Shown: in pieces, positions 1-7,843 of the stretch
Numbering within the stretch: the first letter of the stretch is position 1
Layout: the number at the start of each line of letters is the position of its first letter
Source: Propionibacteriaceae bacterium
Lineage (GTDB): Bacteria > Actinomycetota > Actinomycetes > Propionibacteriales > Propionibacteriaceae
Reading direction: 5' to 3'
Length of the DNA stretch: 52,297 nucleotides
Assembly: GCA_031261455.1 (NCBI GenBank)
Contig: JAISJP010000021.1
Coordinates: 1 to 52,297 of the forward strand
The notes under the pieces: generated by a model
Told to the model about the DNA's origin: nothing
The model's database searches: none
Seen by the model: the letters and a program-made list of their open reading frames with translations, nothing else
Made by a program: the position numbers and the translations under genes

Positions 1-1141
1 GGGCAGCAGACACCTGAACTGGAGGCGGCGGATACGTGATCTCGCCAGACCGGGTGATCGTGGAAGTGCGGATGATCTCGTCTTCAAAGTCGAGTTCAAT
101 CTCGCCGTTCGGCTCGGGCGTGAGCAGCTTGAGCAGGTTCACCAGGTTGGTGCCGTATAACTGGCTGGCCTGACCGGGCAGGCGCGTCGCCAAGTCGGTG
201 TAGCCGATGATCGTCACCCCGTTGTCGGTGGTGTAGCTGACGCCGGGCTTGGTGAGCTCGCAGTTGCCACCGCCGGCAGCGGCCAGATCGACGATCACGG
301 AGCCGGGCGTCATGGTGGACACCATCTCGGCGGTGATCAGCTTGGGCGACGGACGGCCGGGGATCGCGGCAGTGGTGATGATGATGTCATTCGCAACCGC
401 CTGCTCCGCGTACATCACGGCGGCGCGAGCGTTGAAGTCATCAGTGGTCTCTTTGGCGTAGCCGTCGGAGGAGACGCCCTGATCGGCTTCGCTGGCGGCG
501 ACGAACACGAACTTCGCGCCCATCGACTCCACCTGCTCTGCCGTCTCGGGCCGCACATCCGTGGCCTTTACCACAGCGCCGAGGCTGTTCGCTGCACCAA
601 TGGCGGCCAGACCGGCGACGCCAGTGCCGACGACAAACACGTTTGCCGGAAGCACCTTGCCTGCCGCAGTCACCTGCCCGCCGAGGAAGCGTCCAAACAC
701 GTGCACGGCCTCAACAACCGCGCGGTAACCGGAGATGTTCGCCATGGAGGACAGCGCGTCCATCGACTGGGCGCGGCTGATGCGCGGCACCATGTCCATT
801 GACAGGGCCGTAACGCCCGCCTTGGACAGTTTGCCGATCAGCGCCTCGTTCTGGCGGGGGGCCAAGAAGCCGATGATGGTGGCACCAGGCTTCAGCCACG
901 AGATTTCGTCGTCGGTAGGTTCGTTGACCGTCAGGATAAGGTCGGTGCCCCACACCTCTTGCGTTGTGCCGATGGTTCCGCCAGCGGCGACGTAAGCGTC
1001 GTCTGGTAGGTCGGATTTCGCCCCGGCACCTGTCTCAACTACGACTTCGTAGCCGAGTTTGATCAGTTGCACAAGTGTTTTCGGTGTGGCGGCAACCCGA
1101 TTCTCACCCTTCAGGGTTTCTTTGGGAATGCCAATTCTCAT
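1..1141 (-). CDS. pntA: NAD(P) transhydrogenase alpha subunit, 3' end cut by window edge
   Basis: Read on the minus strand from an ATG at 1141, the protein begins MRIGIPKET and stays open to the left edge (about 380 residues), so the C-terminus is missing. The start matches the alanine dehydrogenase/PntA N-terminal domain, and a Rossmann segment with VVGTGVAGLAAIGAA follows near residues 165-180. Proton-translocating transhydrogenase moves hydride between NADH and NADP+ at the membrane; the part seen is the soluble NAD(H)-binding domain. The last visible residues (ITYPPPPVQ) fit the end of that domain, so a separate alpha-2 subunit (the split PntAA/PntAB form common in Actinobacteria) may lie just outside. 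Alanine dehydrogenase is the main alternative; the MRIGIPKE start and the length favour PntA. Confidence 0.88.
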   Translation of the reverse strand, partial: MRIGIPKETLKGENRVAATPKTLVQLIKLGYEVVVETGAGAKSDLPDDAYVAAGGTIGTTQEVWGTDLILTVNEPTDDEISWLKPGATIIGFLAPRQNEALIGKLSKAGVTALSMDMVPRISRAQSMDALSSMANISGYRAVVEAVHVFGRFLGGQVTAAGKVLPANVFVVGTGVAGLAAIGAANSLGAVVKATDVRPETAEQVESMGAKFVFVAASEADQGVSSDGYAKETTDDFNARAAVMYAEQAVANDIIITTAAIPGRPSPKLITAEMVSTMTPGSVIVDLAAAGGGNCELTKPGVSYTTDNGVTIIGYTDLATRLPGQASQLYGTNLVNLLKLLTPEPNGEIELDFEDEIIRTSTITRSGEITYPPPPVQVSAA

Positions 1142-1290
1142 GTTTTTGTGATTCTTCCATACTCTGCGCAGCGCCCACGACGGTTTTTGACCGCAGGCAA
1201 CTAATACGGCTACTTCATCATAGCCGGATGAGCCATCATAGCCGGACGGGATGCACAACGGCGGACACTCTGCCCACGAACGGAGATGCG

Positions 1291-1334
1291 ACGACCCCAC
1301 GAGACTTCGCGTTGAGCGTGTCCCGTGGGGTCGT
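1291..1334 (-). terminator. Hairpin downstream of the SDR gene
   Basis: A perfect 11-bp inverted repeat (ACGACCCCACG at 1291-1301, complement at 1324-1334) with a 22-nt loop lies 67 bp beyond the stop of the SDR gene. It has no clear T-run, so termination is inferred from position and stem strength. Confidence 0.5.
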
Positions 1335-1400
1335 GTTGGGTTGATTCAGTTGTAGCCAGTGGCGTCTTTAGCTAGACGGCCAGACGACAGAGACCTTGGG

Positions 1401-2144
1401 TTAGACGGCAGACCAGCCACCGTCGCACGGCAGGATGACGCCGTTGATGTTGCTGGCGGCCACATCGTCTGCGAGGAACAGGATGGCGGCAGCCAACTCT
1501 TCCGGCTCGGCGGGAGTGCCCGCACCGGCCTGGAGCAGCGGCCCGAGCACCTGCGGGGCATAGGCGGAGCGGAACGCACCGTCAACGTTGGTCTTCACCG
1601 CGCCGGGAACCACCGCGTTGCAGCGGATGCCCTTGCCGCGATACAGCGTGGCGACGTGCTGGGTCAACGCGTTGATGCCGCGCTTGGACACAGCGTAGGC
1701 CACTCCGGAGCAGGGACGCAGGGACGCCTCGGACGAGATGTTGACGATTGCACCCTTGCCCGCCTCGATCATGCCGGGCAGCACCGCGCGGATCAGCTTG
1801 AACGGTGCAGTCAGGTTGACGTTGAGGATCAGATCCCAGGTCTTGTCGTCCACCTCGGCGGCGGGCAGGAAGCCGTCCATGATGCCGGCGTTGTTGACCA
1901 GCACGTCCACCTTGCCACCGGCAGCGGCGAGAATCTTCTCGGGGGCGTCAGCGGCGGTGATGTCGATGGCGACGGGGATGTAGGCGGCACCGATCTCGGC
2001 AGCTGCGGCATCAAGACGTTCGGCGGACAGATCCACCGCAACAACCTTGGCGCCCTCAGCGATGGCCTGCTTGGCGGCGGACAACCCGATGCCCGAACCT
2101 GCTCCGGTGATGATGATGGTCTTGTTCTCGAACCTATTGGTCAT
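1401..2144 (-). CDS. Short-chain dehydrogenase/reductase (SDR)
   Basis: A classical SDR of 247 residues. The N-terminal cofactor motif TGAGSGIG is followed by NNAG in strand 4, a serine-rich catalytic strand (NISSEAS) and the catalytic YAVSK pair, then the PG motif (VVPGAVKT). Length and motifs fit NAD(P)-dependent alcohol/ketone oxidoreductases; the substrate cannot be read from the sequence. I place the start at the ATG at 2144 (MTNRFENK), preceded by GAGAGG at a suitable distance, rather than at the upstream in-frame codon at 2183, which adds an unrelated 13 residues. It is a single gene with its own downstream hairpin, and no neighbour indicates a pathway. Confidence 0.9.
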   Translation of the reverse strand: MTNRFENKTIIITGAGSGIGLSAAKQAIAEGAKVVAVDLSAERLDAAAAEIGAAYIPVAIDITAADAPEKILAAAGGKVDVLVNNAGIMDGFLPAAEVDDKTWDLILNVNLTAPFKLIRAVLPGMIEAGKGAIVNISSEASLRPCSGVAYAVSKRGINALTQHVATLYRGKGIRCNAVVPGAVKTNVDGAFRSAYAPQVLGPLLQAGAGTPAEPEELAAAILFLADDVAASNINGVILPCDGGWSAV

Positions 2145-2285
2145 GTGGGAGTTCCTCTCGAAAAGCCGGTGGTGACAAAACATCTGTCACCACACACAAT
2201 TCTACCCAAGGCAGCGCGGGCGGGCAGCCGTCTCAGGCAAGTTGTGCGCAAACTGTGACCGAGTTGCGGGCAGCCGAAGAGTCGG

Positions 2286-2318
2286 GGTGGCCCCTGCGAC
2301 TGCGCGCACGGTGACGGG
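2286..2318. repeat. Dispersed copy of the trxB-trxA intergenic repeat
   Basis: About 33 bp matching the core of the 87-bp repeats at 38234-38440: GTGG, then a CCCTGCGACTG block, then GGTGACGGG. Like them, it lies in a gap between two minus-strand genes. Its CGACTGCGCGC segment is closest to the degenerate third unit at 38411-38440. Confidence 0.5.
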
Positions 2319-2428
2319 CGGACGTGAGGCAGAGAGACAGAAAGTGTGAGCAGGGTGACAGGTGGACAGGTGGACATGGGCAGATCGACAGAGAGACCTA
2401 GTCCATCAACGCACCAACCAAGCGGGCG

Positions 2429-2950
2429 CTACGGGTTCGTCTTGGGGACGGACGGGAGGCAGACTGTGCCGGCGTCAATCGAGATGGTGGTGGGGGTGCC
2501 CTCCGGCAGTCCTTCCCACAGATTGTTGACGATCACGTCCACGGAGTGCGTCTCTCGTTCGTCGGCGCGCAGCACGGCGTCCGGGAAGAACGATGCCACC
2601 AACTGCACCTCGGGCGAGTCTTTGGCAGTGCCGACGACCGTCACCCACGAAACCGGCTGGGCGTTGTCAACGTAGCCGATGACGAAACCTTGCCCGGCTA
2701 GGGCGTCCGCGACAACTTTAGCTTGGCCACTCTTCGTCCCACCATTGAAGACGTTGACCGTCACCTGCGTGGTGGACAGTTCAGACGAGGTGGTCTGCAC
2801 GATGCACGGCGGCGGCGGTGGCGGCGCGTCCGGCGGACGGAACAGTGCTTGATAACCCCAATACGCCGACCCGAGGAAGACCGCAATCAGCACACCAAGC
2901 ACCCAAGGGGCCACCCGATGGCGTTGCGCCTCAGTGATCTCCAGTTTCAC
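2429..2950 (-). CDS. Membrane-anchored LytR C-terminal (LytR_C) domain protein
   Basis: 173 residues. A short cytoplasmic N-terminus is followed by one membrane segment (about residues 14-34, VLGVLIAVFLGSAYWGY), a proline-rich linker and a single LytR_C domain (VTVNVFNGGTKSGQA ... VIVNNLWEGL). LytR_C is the small accessory domain found at the end of LCP-family glycopolymer ligases. Stand-alone membrane copies are common in Actinobacteria and are thought to act at the cell envelope; no enzymatic residues are visible. The GTG start at 2950 has an excellent ribosome site (AGGAGG, 7 nt upstream). A 32-codon ORF ends just before it on the same strand. Confidence 0.85.
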   Translation of the reverse strand: MKLEITEAQRHRVAPWVLGVLIAVFLGSAYWGYQALFRPPDAPPPPPPCIVQTTSSELSTTQVTVNVFNGGTKSGQAKVVADALAGQGFVIGYVDNAQPVSWVTVVGTAKDSPEVQLVASFFPDAVLRADERETHSVDVIVNNLWEGLPEGTPTTISIDAGTVCLPSVPKTNP

Positions 2951-2962
2951 GCCTGTCCTCCT

Positions 2963-3061
2963 CTAGCTGACCACAACCTCAGCCAGTCTAGCGAACGAGT
3001 CGGTCGTATGCACCTGCAACGTGCTGCCATCCCACGTATAACGGTGGTGATCGATGAGCAT
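2963..3061 (-). CDS. Possible small ORF upstream of the LytR_C gene
   Basis: A 32-codon ORF (MLIDHHRYTWDG ... ARLAEVVVS) that ends 12 bp before the LytR_C start on the same strand. Reading continues upstream without a start to a stop near 3113, so it could also be the tail of a decayed gene. I do not recognise the peptide and see no strong ribosome site. The 2951-3266 gap otherwise holds only a DnaA-box match near recQ. Confidence 0.22.
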   Translation of the reverse strand: MLIDHHRYTWDGSTLQVHTTDSFARLAEVVVS

Positions 3062-3248
3062 TCCGCGTATCTGAGATGCGTCTTGGCCCAGCGTGAGGGT
3101 GGCTGGTTAGGTCACTAATGCTGCGCCCCTTTCAGTCATGACTCTAGGGCACCCATGGATAGCTCGCGCTAGGGCGTTTACTAGGCGGCGGGTCTTGGGT
3201 TGGACGGAGATGAGGATCTTACCTGGTGTTCCACAGCTCGCCCATGCC

Positions 3249-3257
3249 TGTGGATAA
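3249..3257. promoter_or_regulatory. DnaA-box match upstream of recQ
   Basis: TGTGGATAA, the exact complement of the consensus box TTATCCACA, lies 10 bp before the recQ start. A single 9-mer can occur by chance; its placement before a DNA-repair helicase is suggestive only. Confidence 0.3.
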
Positions 3258-3266
3258 CGTAGGCAA

Positions 3267-5414
3267 GTGTCAGTCAGGCAATGTAGTCTCTCAAGGGTGA
3301 CAATTTCTGAGGGTGCGACCGCTCTGGCGAGTGGTGGGACGACGGGCGACGACCCGCGCGCCGTGCTGCAGCGCGTCTTCGGGTATGCGGAGTTTCGCGG
3401 ACACCAACGCGAGGTAATCGACCACGTTATTGCTGGTGGGGACGCGATTGTGCTGATGCCCACTGGTGGCGGCAAGTCGTTGTGCTACCAGATTACAGCC
3501 TTGATTCGGCCCGGCACCGGCGTGGTGGTCTCGCCGCTGATCGCGTTGATGCAGGACCAAGTGGACGCGCTATCGCAGCTTGGCATCGCGGCGGCATTTC
3601 TCAACTCGACTCAGGATTTGGGCGAGAGGCGAGAGGTTGAGCGTTCCTTCCTGCGCGGTGAGCTTGACCTGCTGTATGTGGCTCCCGAGCGGCTGCTGAC
3701 CGAGTCCACAATGAGTCTGCTGCACAAGGGTGAGATCGCGTTGTTCGCCATCGATGAGGCGCACTGCGTGTCCCAGTGGGGTCACGATTTCCGTCCTGAC
3801 TACATGGGACTCTCCGTTTTAGCAGACGAGTGGCCGTCAGTTCCGCGCCTAGCCCTCACGGCGACCGCAACACAAGCCACGCATGAAGAGATCACCCATC
3901 GGCTTCGTCTGGAGTCGGCCCGGCACTTTGTTTCATCGTTCGACAGGCCGAACATCCAGTACCGCATCGAGCCGAAAGACCGAGTACAGGACCAGTTGGT
4001 GCGCTTCATCCGCTCGCTGCAGGACGACGAGTCTTCGACCGCAGCGGTCGCTCCCATCAGCCAGACGCAAGCCGACGACGGTAAGGCGATAGACGCGCAA
4101 GCCAGCGTCGCAACTGGGCCGAACACCGACACGCACTCGTTGACCACACACACAACGCCCACTCCCGTTGTCCGGCGCAAAGTCGCAGGGTCCGCGACCC
4201 GTGCGCCATCGGGAATCGTCTACGCCCTGTCGCGCGCTACCACCGAGAGCACCGCGCAGCATCTGCGCGAGGCAGGCATCAACGCGCTCGCCTATCACGC
4301 TGGGATGGATGCGGCCACGCGACGCGAAACTCAGGCGCGATTCCTGCGGGAGGACGGCCTTGTTATCGTCGCCACCATCGCGTTCGGTATGGGCATCGAC
4401 AAACCCGACGTCCGCTTTGTCGCTCATGTCGATCTGCCGAAGTCCATCGAGGGCTACTACCAAGAGACGGGACGTGCCGGGCGCGATGGCCTGCGATCGG
4501 TCGCGTGGATGGCGTACGGCTTGGCCGACGTGGTGCAGCAGCGCCGCATGATCGCCGAGTCGACCGGAGGCCTAGCCCACCAGCGACAACTGTCCGCGCA
4601 TCTGGACGCGATGCTGGCCCTGTGCGAAACATCCCAATGCCGCCGCGTGGACCTGCTGGCCTATTTTGGCCAAGAGTCTGGGCCTTGCGGCAACTGCGAC
4701 ACCTGCCTCAACCCGCCCGATACTTGGGACGGCACTATCCCGGCACAAAAGCTGCTGTCCACTGTGCTCCGGCTCGACCGGGAACGACACCAGCACTACG
4801 GTGCCGGGCAGATCATCGACATTCTGCGTGGACACCTAACCCCGCGCGTTGAGCAGTACCACCACGACCGCCTCAGCACCTGGGGCATCGGCTCCGACCT
4901 GCCCGAGTCCGAGTGGCGCGCGGTGGTGCGGCAGCTCCTTGCCCGTGGCGACCTCGCCATTGCCCCAGGCGGCCACGGGGTGCTGGCCCTCACGGAGTTG
5001 AGCCTCGCGGTGATGCGAGGAGAGCGTCAGGTGAGCCTGCGTCGCGAACTCCCCACCCCCAAAGCCAAAACGACCAAAACAGCCAACACAAAAGCGTCAT
5101 CCGCAGTTGGCCCGTCCGGGACGCAAACCTCTGCGACAAGTGGATTTACCCCAGACACCCCTATGGAAACCCTGGACCTATTCGAGCAACTACGCGCCTG
5201 GCGCGCCAGCATCGCCCACGAAAAGGGTATCCCTGCCTACATCATCTTCCACGACTCCACCCTGCGCACCGTCGCCGAAACGCGCCCCGCCACGCTAGAA
5301 GCCCTAAGTCAGATCAGCGGCGTTGGTGCCGCCAAGCTAGCCGCCTACGGCGATGCAGTCCTAACCGTCGTCAGTGGCGATGCCTACCAAGAGACCGCAG
5401 AGCAGGAGGACTGA
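3267..5414 (+). CDS. recQ: ATP-dependent DNA helicase RecQ
   Basis: A 715-residue superfamily-2 3'-5' helicase acting in recombination and fork repair. Visible parts are Walker A (MPTGGGKS, residues 64-71), the DEAHC box, motif VI (QETGRAGRDG), the RecQ zinc-binding cysteines (CETSQC ... CGNCDTC), a winged-helix region and a C-terminal HRDC domain (about residues 630-705). Odd: residues about 252-314, inside the second RecA-like domain just before SGIVYALSR, are a low-complexity Ser/Thr/Ala/Gln insertion absent from compact RecQ proteins. The start is uncertain: GTG 3267 is the longest, with GTG 3297 another option. It converges on the adenine deaminase-like gene. Confidence 0.95.
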   Translation: MSVRQCSLSRVTISEGATALASGGTTGDDPRAVLQRVFGYAEFRGHQREVIDHVIAGGDAIVLMPTGGGKSLCYQITALIRPGTGVVVSPLIALMQDQVDALSQLGIAAAFLNSTQDLGERREVERSFLRGELDLLYVAPERLLTESTMSLLHKGEIALFAIDEAHCVSQWGHDFRPDYMGLSVLADEWPSVPRLALTATATQATHEEITHRLRLESARHFVSSFDRPNIQYRIEPKDRVQDQLVRFIRSLQDDESSTAAVAPISQTQADDGKAIDAQASVATGPNTDTHSLTTHTTPTPVVRRKVAGSATRAPSGIVYALSRATTESTAQHLREAGINALAYHAGMDAATRRETQARFLREDGLVIVATIAFGMGIDKPDVRFVAHVDLPKSIEGYYQETGRAGRDGLRSVAWMAYGLADVVQQRRMIAESTGGLAHQRQLSAHLDAMLALCETSQCRRVDLLAYFGQESGPCGNCDTCLNPPDTWDGTIPAQKLLSTVLRLDRERHQHYGAGQIIDILRGHLTPRVEQYHHDRLSTWGIGSDLPESEWRAVVRQLLARGDLAIAPGGHGVLALTELSLAVMRGERQVSLRRELPTPKAKTTKTANTKASSAVGPSGTQTSATSGFTPDTPMETLDLFEQLRAWRASIAHEKGIPAYIIFHDSTLRTVAETRPATLEALSQISGVGAAKLAAYGDAVLTVVSGDAYQETAEQED

Positions 5415-5512
5415 GCGCAAACACCAACCCAAGAGTCCTTCGGATTTGTACACCCATTTATCCACCCAGTTGTACACCCACTCGCGGAGAGTTCTGTGGT
5501 TTCAGAGGAAAA

Positions 5513-6496
5513 CTACGCAGGCAGGCAAGAGAGCAACTCGGCCTGGCGGGCAGGGGAGGCGAAGGATGCCTCGATTGAGTTACGACAGAGTTTGACCACT
5601 TGGGCGTCTGTTAGGGACAAGGCGTCAACTGCGCCGGTGAAGTTGGCGGACAAGTAGCCGCCGAAGTATGCGGGGTCGTCAGAGTTCACGGTTACCGCCA
5701 AGCCGAGATCTAACAGGCGCGCGAGCGGGTGGTCGGCCATCGTCGGCACTCCCTTGAGTCGCACATTGGAGAGGGGACAGACGGTCAGCGGAATGTGATG
5801 CTCGGCTAGATACGTGGTAAGCATGGGGTCCTCAATGCAGCGGACGCCGTGGTCGACTCGCTCAATGCCCAGCGTGTTTAGCGCACCCCAGATGTATTCG
5901 GGCGGACCCTCCTCGCCGACGTGGGCCACGCGGCGCAGGCCCAGTTCGGCTGCCCGCGCAAAGACAGCGGCGAAAGGCTCGGGCGGGAATCCGATCTCGG
6001 ACGAGTCCATGCCCAATCCCAGCAGTTGGTCTGCGTAGGGTTCGGCGAGTTGGAGCATGTGCGCTGCCGCTTCCGGACCTCGGTCGCGTAGCACGCACAT
6101 GATCAGACCGCCGGTGATGCCGTGCGCGGACTCGGCGGCAGTCAGCGCATCGCGCAAGCCACCAAGCACGTCAGCAAAAGGAACGCCATTGTCAAGGTGC
6201 ACTTGCGGATCAAAGAATATCTCGGCGTGACGCACCCCATCGGCGTGGGCTCGCTCCAGATAGGCGCAAGCCAAGTCGAAGAAGTCCTCGCGGGTGCGCA
6301 GCACCACCATCGCCTGGTAGTACAGATCGAGGAACGACTGCAGATTGGTGAAGTTGCGCAGTTCGGTCAGCACCTCGACGCTCGGCCATGGCAGCGTCAC
6401 CCCATTTCGCTCCGCTAGAGCGAACACCATGTCCGGCTCCAGCGTCCCCTCAATGTGCAGGTGTAGTTCTGCCTTCGGCAAGCTTCGAATGTCCAC
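5513..6496 (-). CDS. Adenosine/adenine deaminase family protein (adenine deaminase-like)
   Basis: A metal-dependent purine deaminase of the adenosine deaminase TIM-barrel family. Visible: metal ligands in AELHLHIEGT, the GLGMDSSE strand, HVGEEGPPEYIW (usually HAGE; here Val replaces Ala), VDHGVRCIED and SDDPAYFGGY. The SDDPAYFGGY form and the GxDSSExGxPP segment are typical of adenine deaminases (Aah1 type) rather than adenosine deaminases, so purine salvage from adenine to hypoxanthine is favoured. Start: GTG 6496 gives six residues before LPKAELHLH, as in relatives. The longer reading from TTG 6547 would put its start codon inside the loop of an 11-bp hairpin. Confidence 0.85.
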   Translation of the reverse strand: MDIRSLPKAELHLHIEGTLEPDMVFALAERNGVTLPWPSVEVLTELRNFTNLQSFLDLYYQAMVVLRTREDFFDLACAYLERAHADGVRHAEIFFDPQVHLDNGVPFADVLGGLRDALTAAESAHGITGGLIMCVLRDRGPEAAAHMLQLAEPYADQLLGLGMDSSEIGFPPEPFAAVFARAAELGLRRVAHVGEEGPPEYIWGALNTLGIERVDHGVRCIEDPMLTTYLAEHHIPLTVCPLSNVRLKGVPTMADHPLARLLDLGLAVTVNSDDPAYFGGYLSANFTGAVDALSLTDAQVVKLCRNSIEASFASPARQAELLSCLPA

Positions 6497-6533
6497 AGCC
6501 AAATCTTGCCACGACTCGGCGTTAACGGGAGAA

Positions 6534-6570
6534 CCCCCGCGCTGCAACGTGGGGGTGTCCAGCGCGGGGG
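6534..6570 (-). terminator. 11-bp GC-rich hairpin before the deaminase gene
   Basis: CCCCCGCGCTG (6534-6544) pairs perfectly with 6560-6570 around a 15-nt loop. It may end transcription from the upstream gene or act in the deaminase leader. No T-run is present. Confidence 0.4.
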
Positions 6571-6658
6571 CCTCTGGGGTAGTCGGTGCTAAGCATGCCG
6601 CTACCCCTGTCTCCTCGCGTCACCTGAGAAGTTGGTCTCGGTGCGCTCATTGGGGGTG

Positions 6659-6678
6659 GACGTCCGGGCACGGACGTC
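6659..6678 (-). terminator. Hairpin downstream of the MBL-fold gene
   Basis: GACGTCCG (6659-6666), a GGCA loop, then CGGACGTC (6671-6678). This perfect 8-bp stem lies 54 bp after the stop of the MBL-fold gene. Confidence 0.4.
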
Positions 6679-6732
6679 GGGCGAACCATTGCGGGTCGCT
6701 GGCTCTATGGACTGGGACAGCCTCAGGCGTTC

Positions 6733-7533
6733 CTAGGCTGGGAAGAAGAATCCCGCGGTCATATCCAAGTAGTTTGCACCGTTATAATTCGGGAACGTCT
6801 GCTGAACGGCCTGCTTGAAGGCGTCTGCGGTGGTGTTCCAAGACGCAAAAGTCTTGAGAGCCTCAAGGTAGTTCACCTTGGTACGCACATCCGCGTCGTC
6901 TTCCGGGACGTAGTGCGACGACAACACCAAGTTAGCACCCGAGGCGATGATCTCCCGCAGTCGAGCAAGCTGGGCGTCGGCGTCTTCCGGGCCTGCCACG
7001 ATGGAGTGGACGTCATGTCCCAACATGTGAATGTAGACGGCGTTCAACTCCGGGATCTCGATGTCGAACGCGTTGGCGGTTTCCACGATGTTCAGGCGGA
7101 AACCGGCAAGTTCTAACTCCCCCGGCTCAATCACGTTGGTGACTGTGGGGATCGTGGCGTCAAAGCTCGCCCCGAAGGTGGTGCCGAACCCAGTAACAAG
7201 TGCCTTGCCACCGCCCGAATGGGCAAACTCATCGGCCGCACGGGTGGCGTATACCGGCACATCCGGCAGAAACGTGGCACCCGCCATGTGATAGCTCAGC
7301 AGAGTGCCCTCCACCTTGACCGGAAGCGAGCGCACGTACTCGTTCAGTTCGGCGATGCTGTCCACAAAACAGGGGGCTTCAATGACCAGCGCGCGTCCGT
7401 CCTTCTCCAGAATGAACACCTCATCCGCCATCGGATCATTGCTCTGGTAGGCGTGTACCTTGACCGCACCCACCTCGAAAACTAGCACCTCTCCTTGGCG
7501 AAGTTCGATCTTCTTAGAGCTGTTTTTGCTCAT
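6733..7533 (-). CDS. Metallo-beta-lactamase-fold-like protein with degenerate metal motif
   Basis: 266 residues. The strand order and the EVFILEKDGRALVIEAPC opening resemble metallo-beta-lactamase-fold hydrolases, and later segments (NAVYIHMLGHDVHSI, LVLSSHYVPE) sit where further ligands would be. The hallmark HxHxDH loop is missing: after LLS the sequence reads YHMAGATFLPDV, so normal two-metal chemistry is doubtful. Similar inactive-looking family members exist, but I cannot assign a substrate. It starts at ATG 7533 and is followed by a hairpin, then the deaminase. The family call is by fold-level resemblance only. Confidence 0.6.
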   Translation of the reverse strand: MSKNSSKKIELRQGEVLVFEVGAVKVHAYQSNDPMADEVFILEKDGRALVIEAPCFVDSIAELNEYVRSLPVKVEGTLLSYHMAGATFLPDVPVYATRAADEFAHSGGGKALVTGFGTTFGASFDATIPTVTNVIEPGELELAGFRLNIVETANAFDIEIPELNAVYIHMLGHDVHSIVAGPEDADAQLARLREIIASGANLVLSSHYVPEDDADVRTKVNYLEALKTFASWNTTADAFKQAVQQTFPNYNGANYLDMTAGFFFPA

Positions 7534-7843
7534 GTCCTTATCTCCTCATCTCTAAGATCGACCGGGACTCCGTTCTCCTTCCGTGAAGAGCCCCGATATT
7601 TCGTTACGCTAGGGGGCGAATCTATGCCCAATCTGTGCAAAACGTTCCAGTTCGTCGAGGGCGAAATTGAAGACTGAAAAGACACGCAGGCATGCCGAAG
7701 TTGCCTATGATGTGAAGACGCAGACGAGACGCTCACGCCCCGACCGAAATAACGTGCTGGGCGACGTCGGAATTAGCCCAACCAGTCAGAACTCTTGAGT
7801 CGCTCTCCCCCAACGCACCAACCATGCGTTGGGCTTTGTCAGC
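7534..7843. other. Intergenic gap between the MBL-like and hydroquinone reductase-like genes
   Basis: 310 bp with no convincing gene; a 60-codon plus-strand ORF (7495-7677) overlaps the MBL gene and looks like chance. Apart from the hairpin at 7809-7833, nothing is recognised. Confidence 0.4.
7809..7833 (-). terminator. Hairpin downstream of the hydroquinone reductase-like gene
   Basis: CCCAACGCA (7809-7817) and TGCGTTGGG (7825-7833) form a perfect 9-bp stem with a 7-nt loop, 11 bp beyond the stop at 7844. It is the likely end of the GNAT-reductase transcript. Confidence 0.55.

Noticed and set aside
1359..2258. 299-codon plus-strand ORF opposite the SDR gene
   Set aside because: Antisense shadow; the minus strand encodes a complete SDR with all motifs.
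5446..5480. Direct repeat TTGTACACCCA after recQ
   Set aside because: Two short copies in a convergent gap; GTACAC resembles the palindromes elsewhere, but there is no symmetry or promoter position.
7495..7677. 60-codon plus-strand ORF
   Set aside because: Overlaps the start of the MBL-like gene antisense, with no homology or ribosome site.
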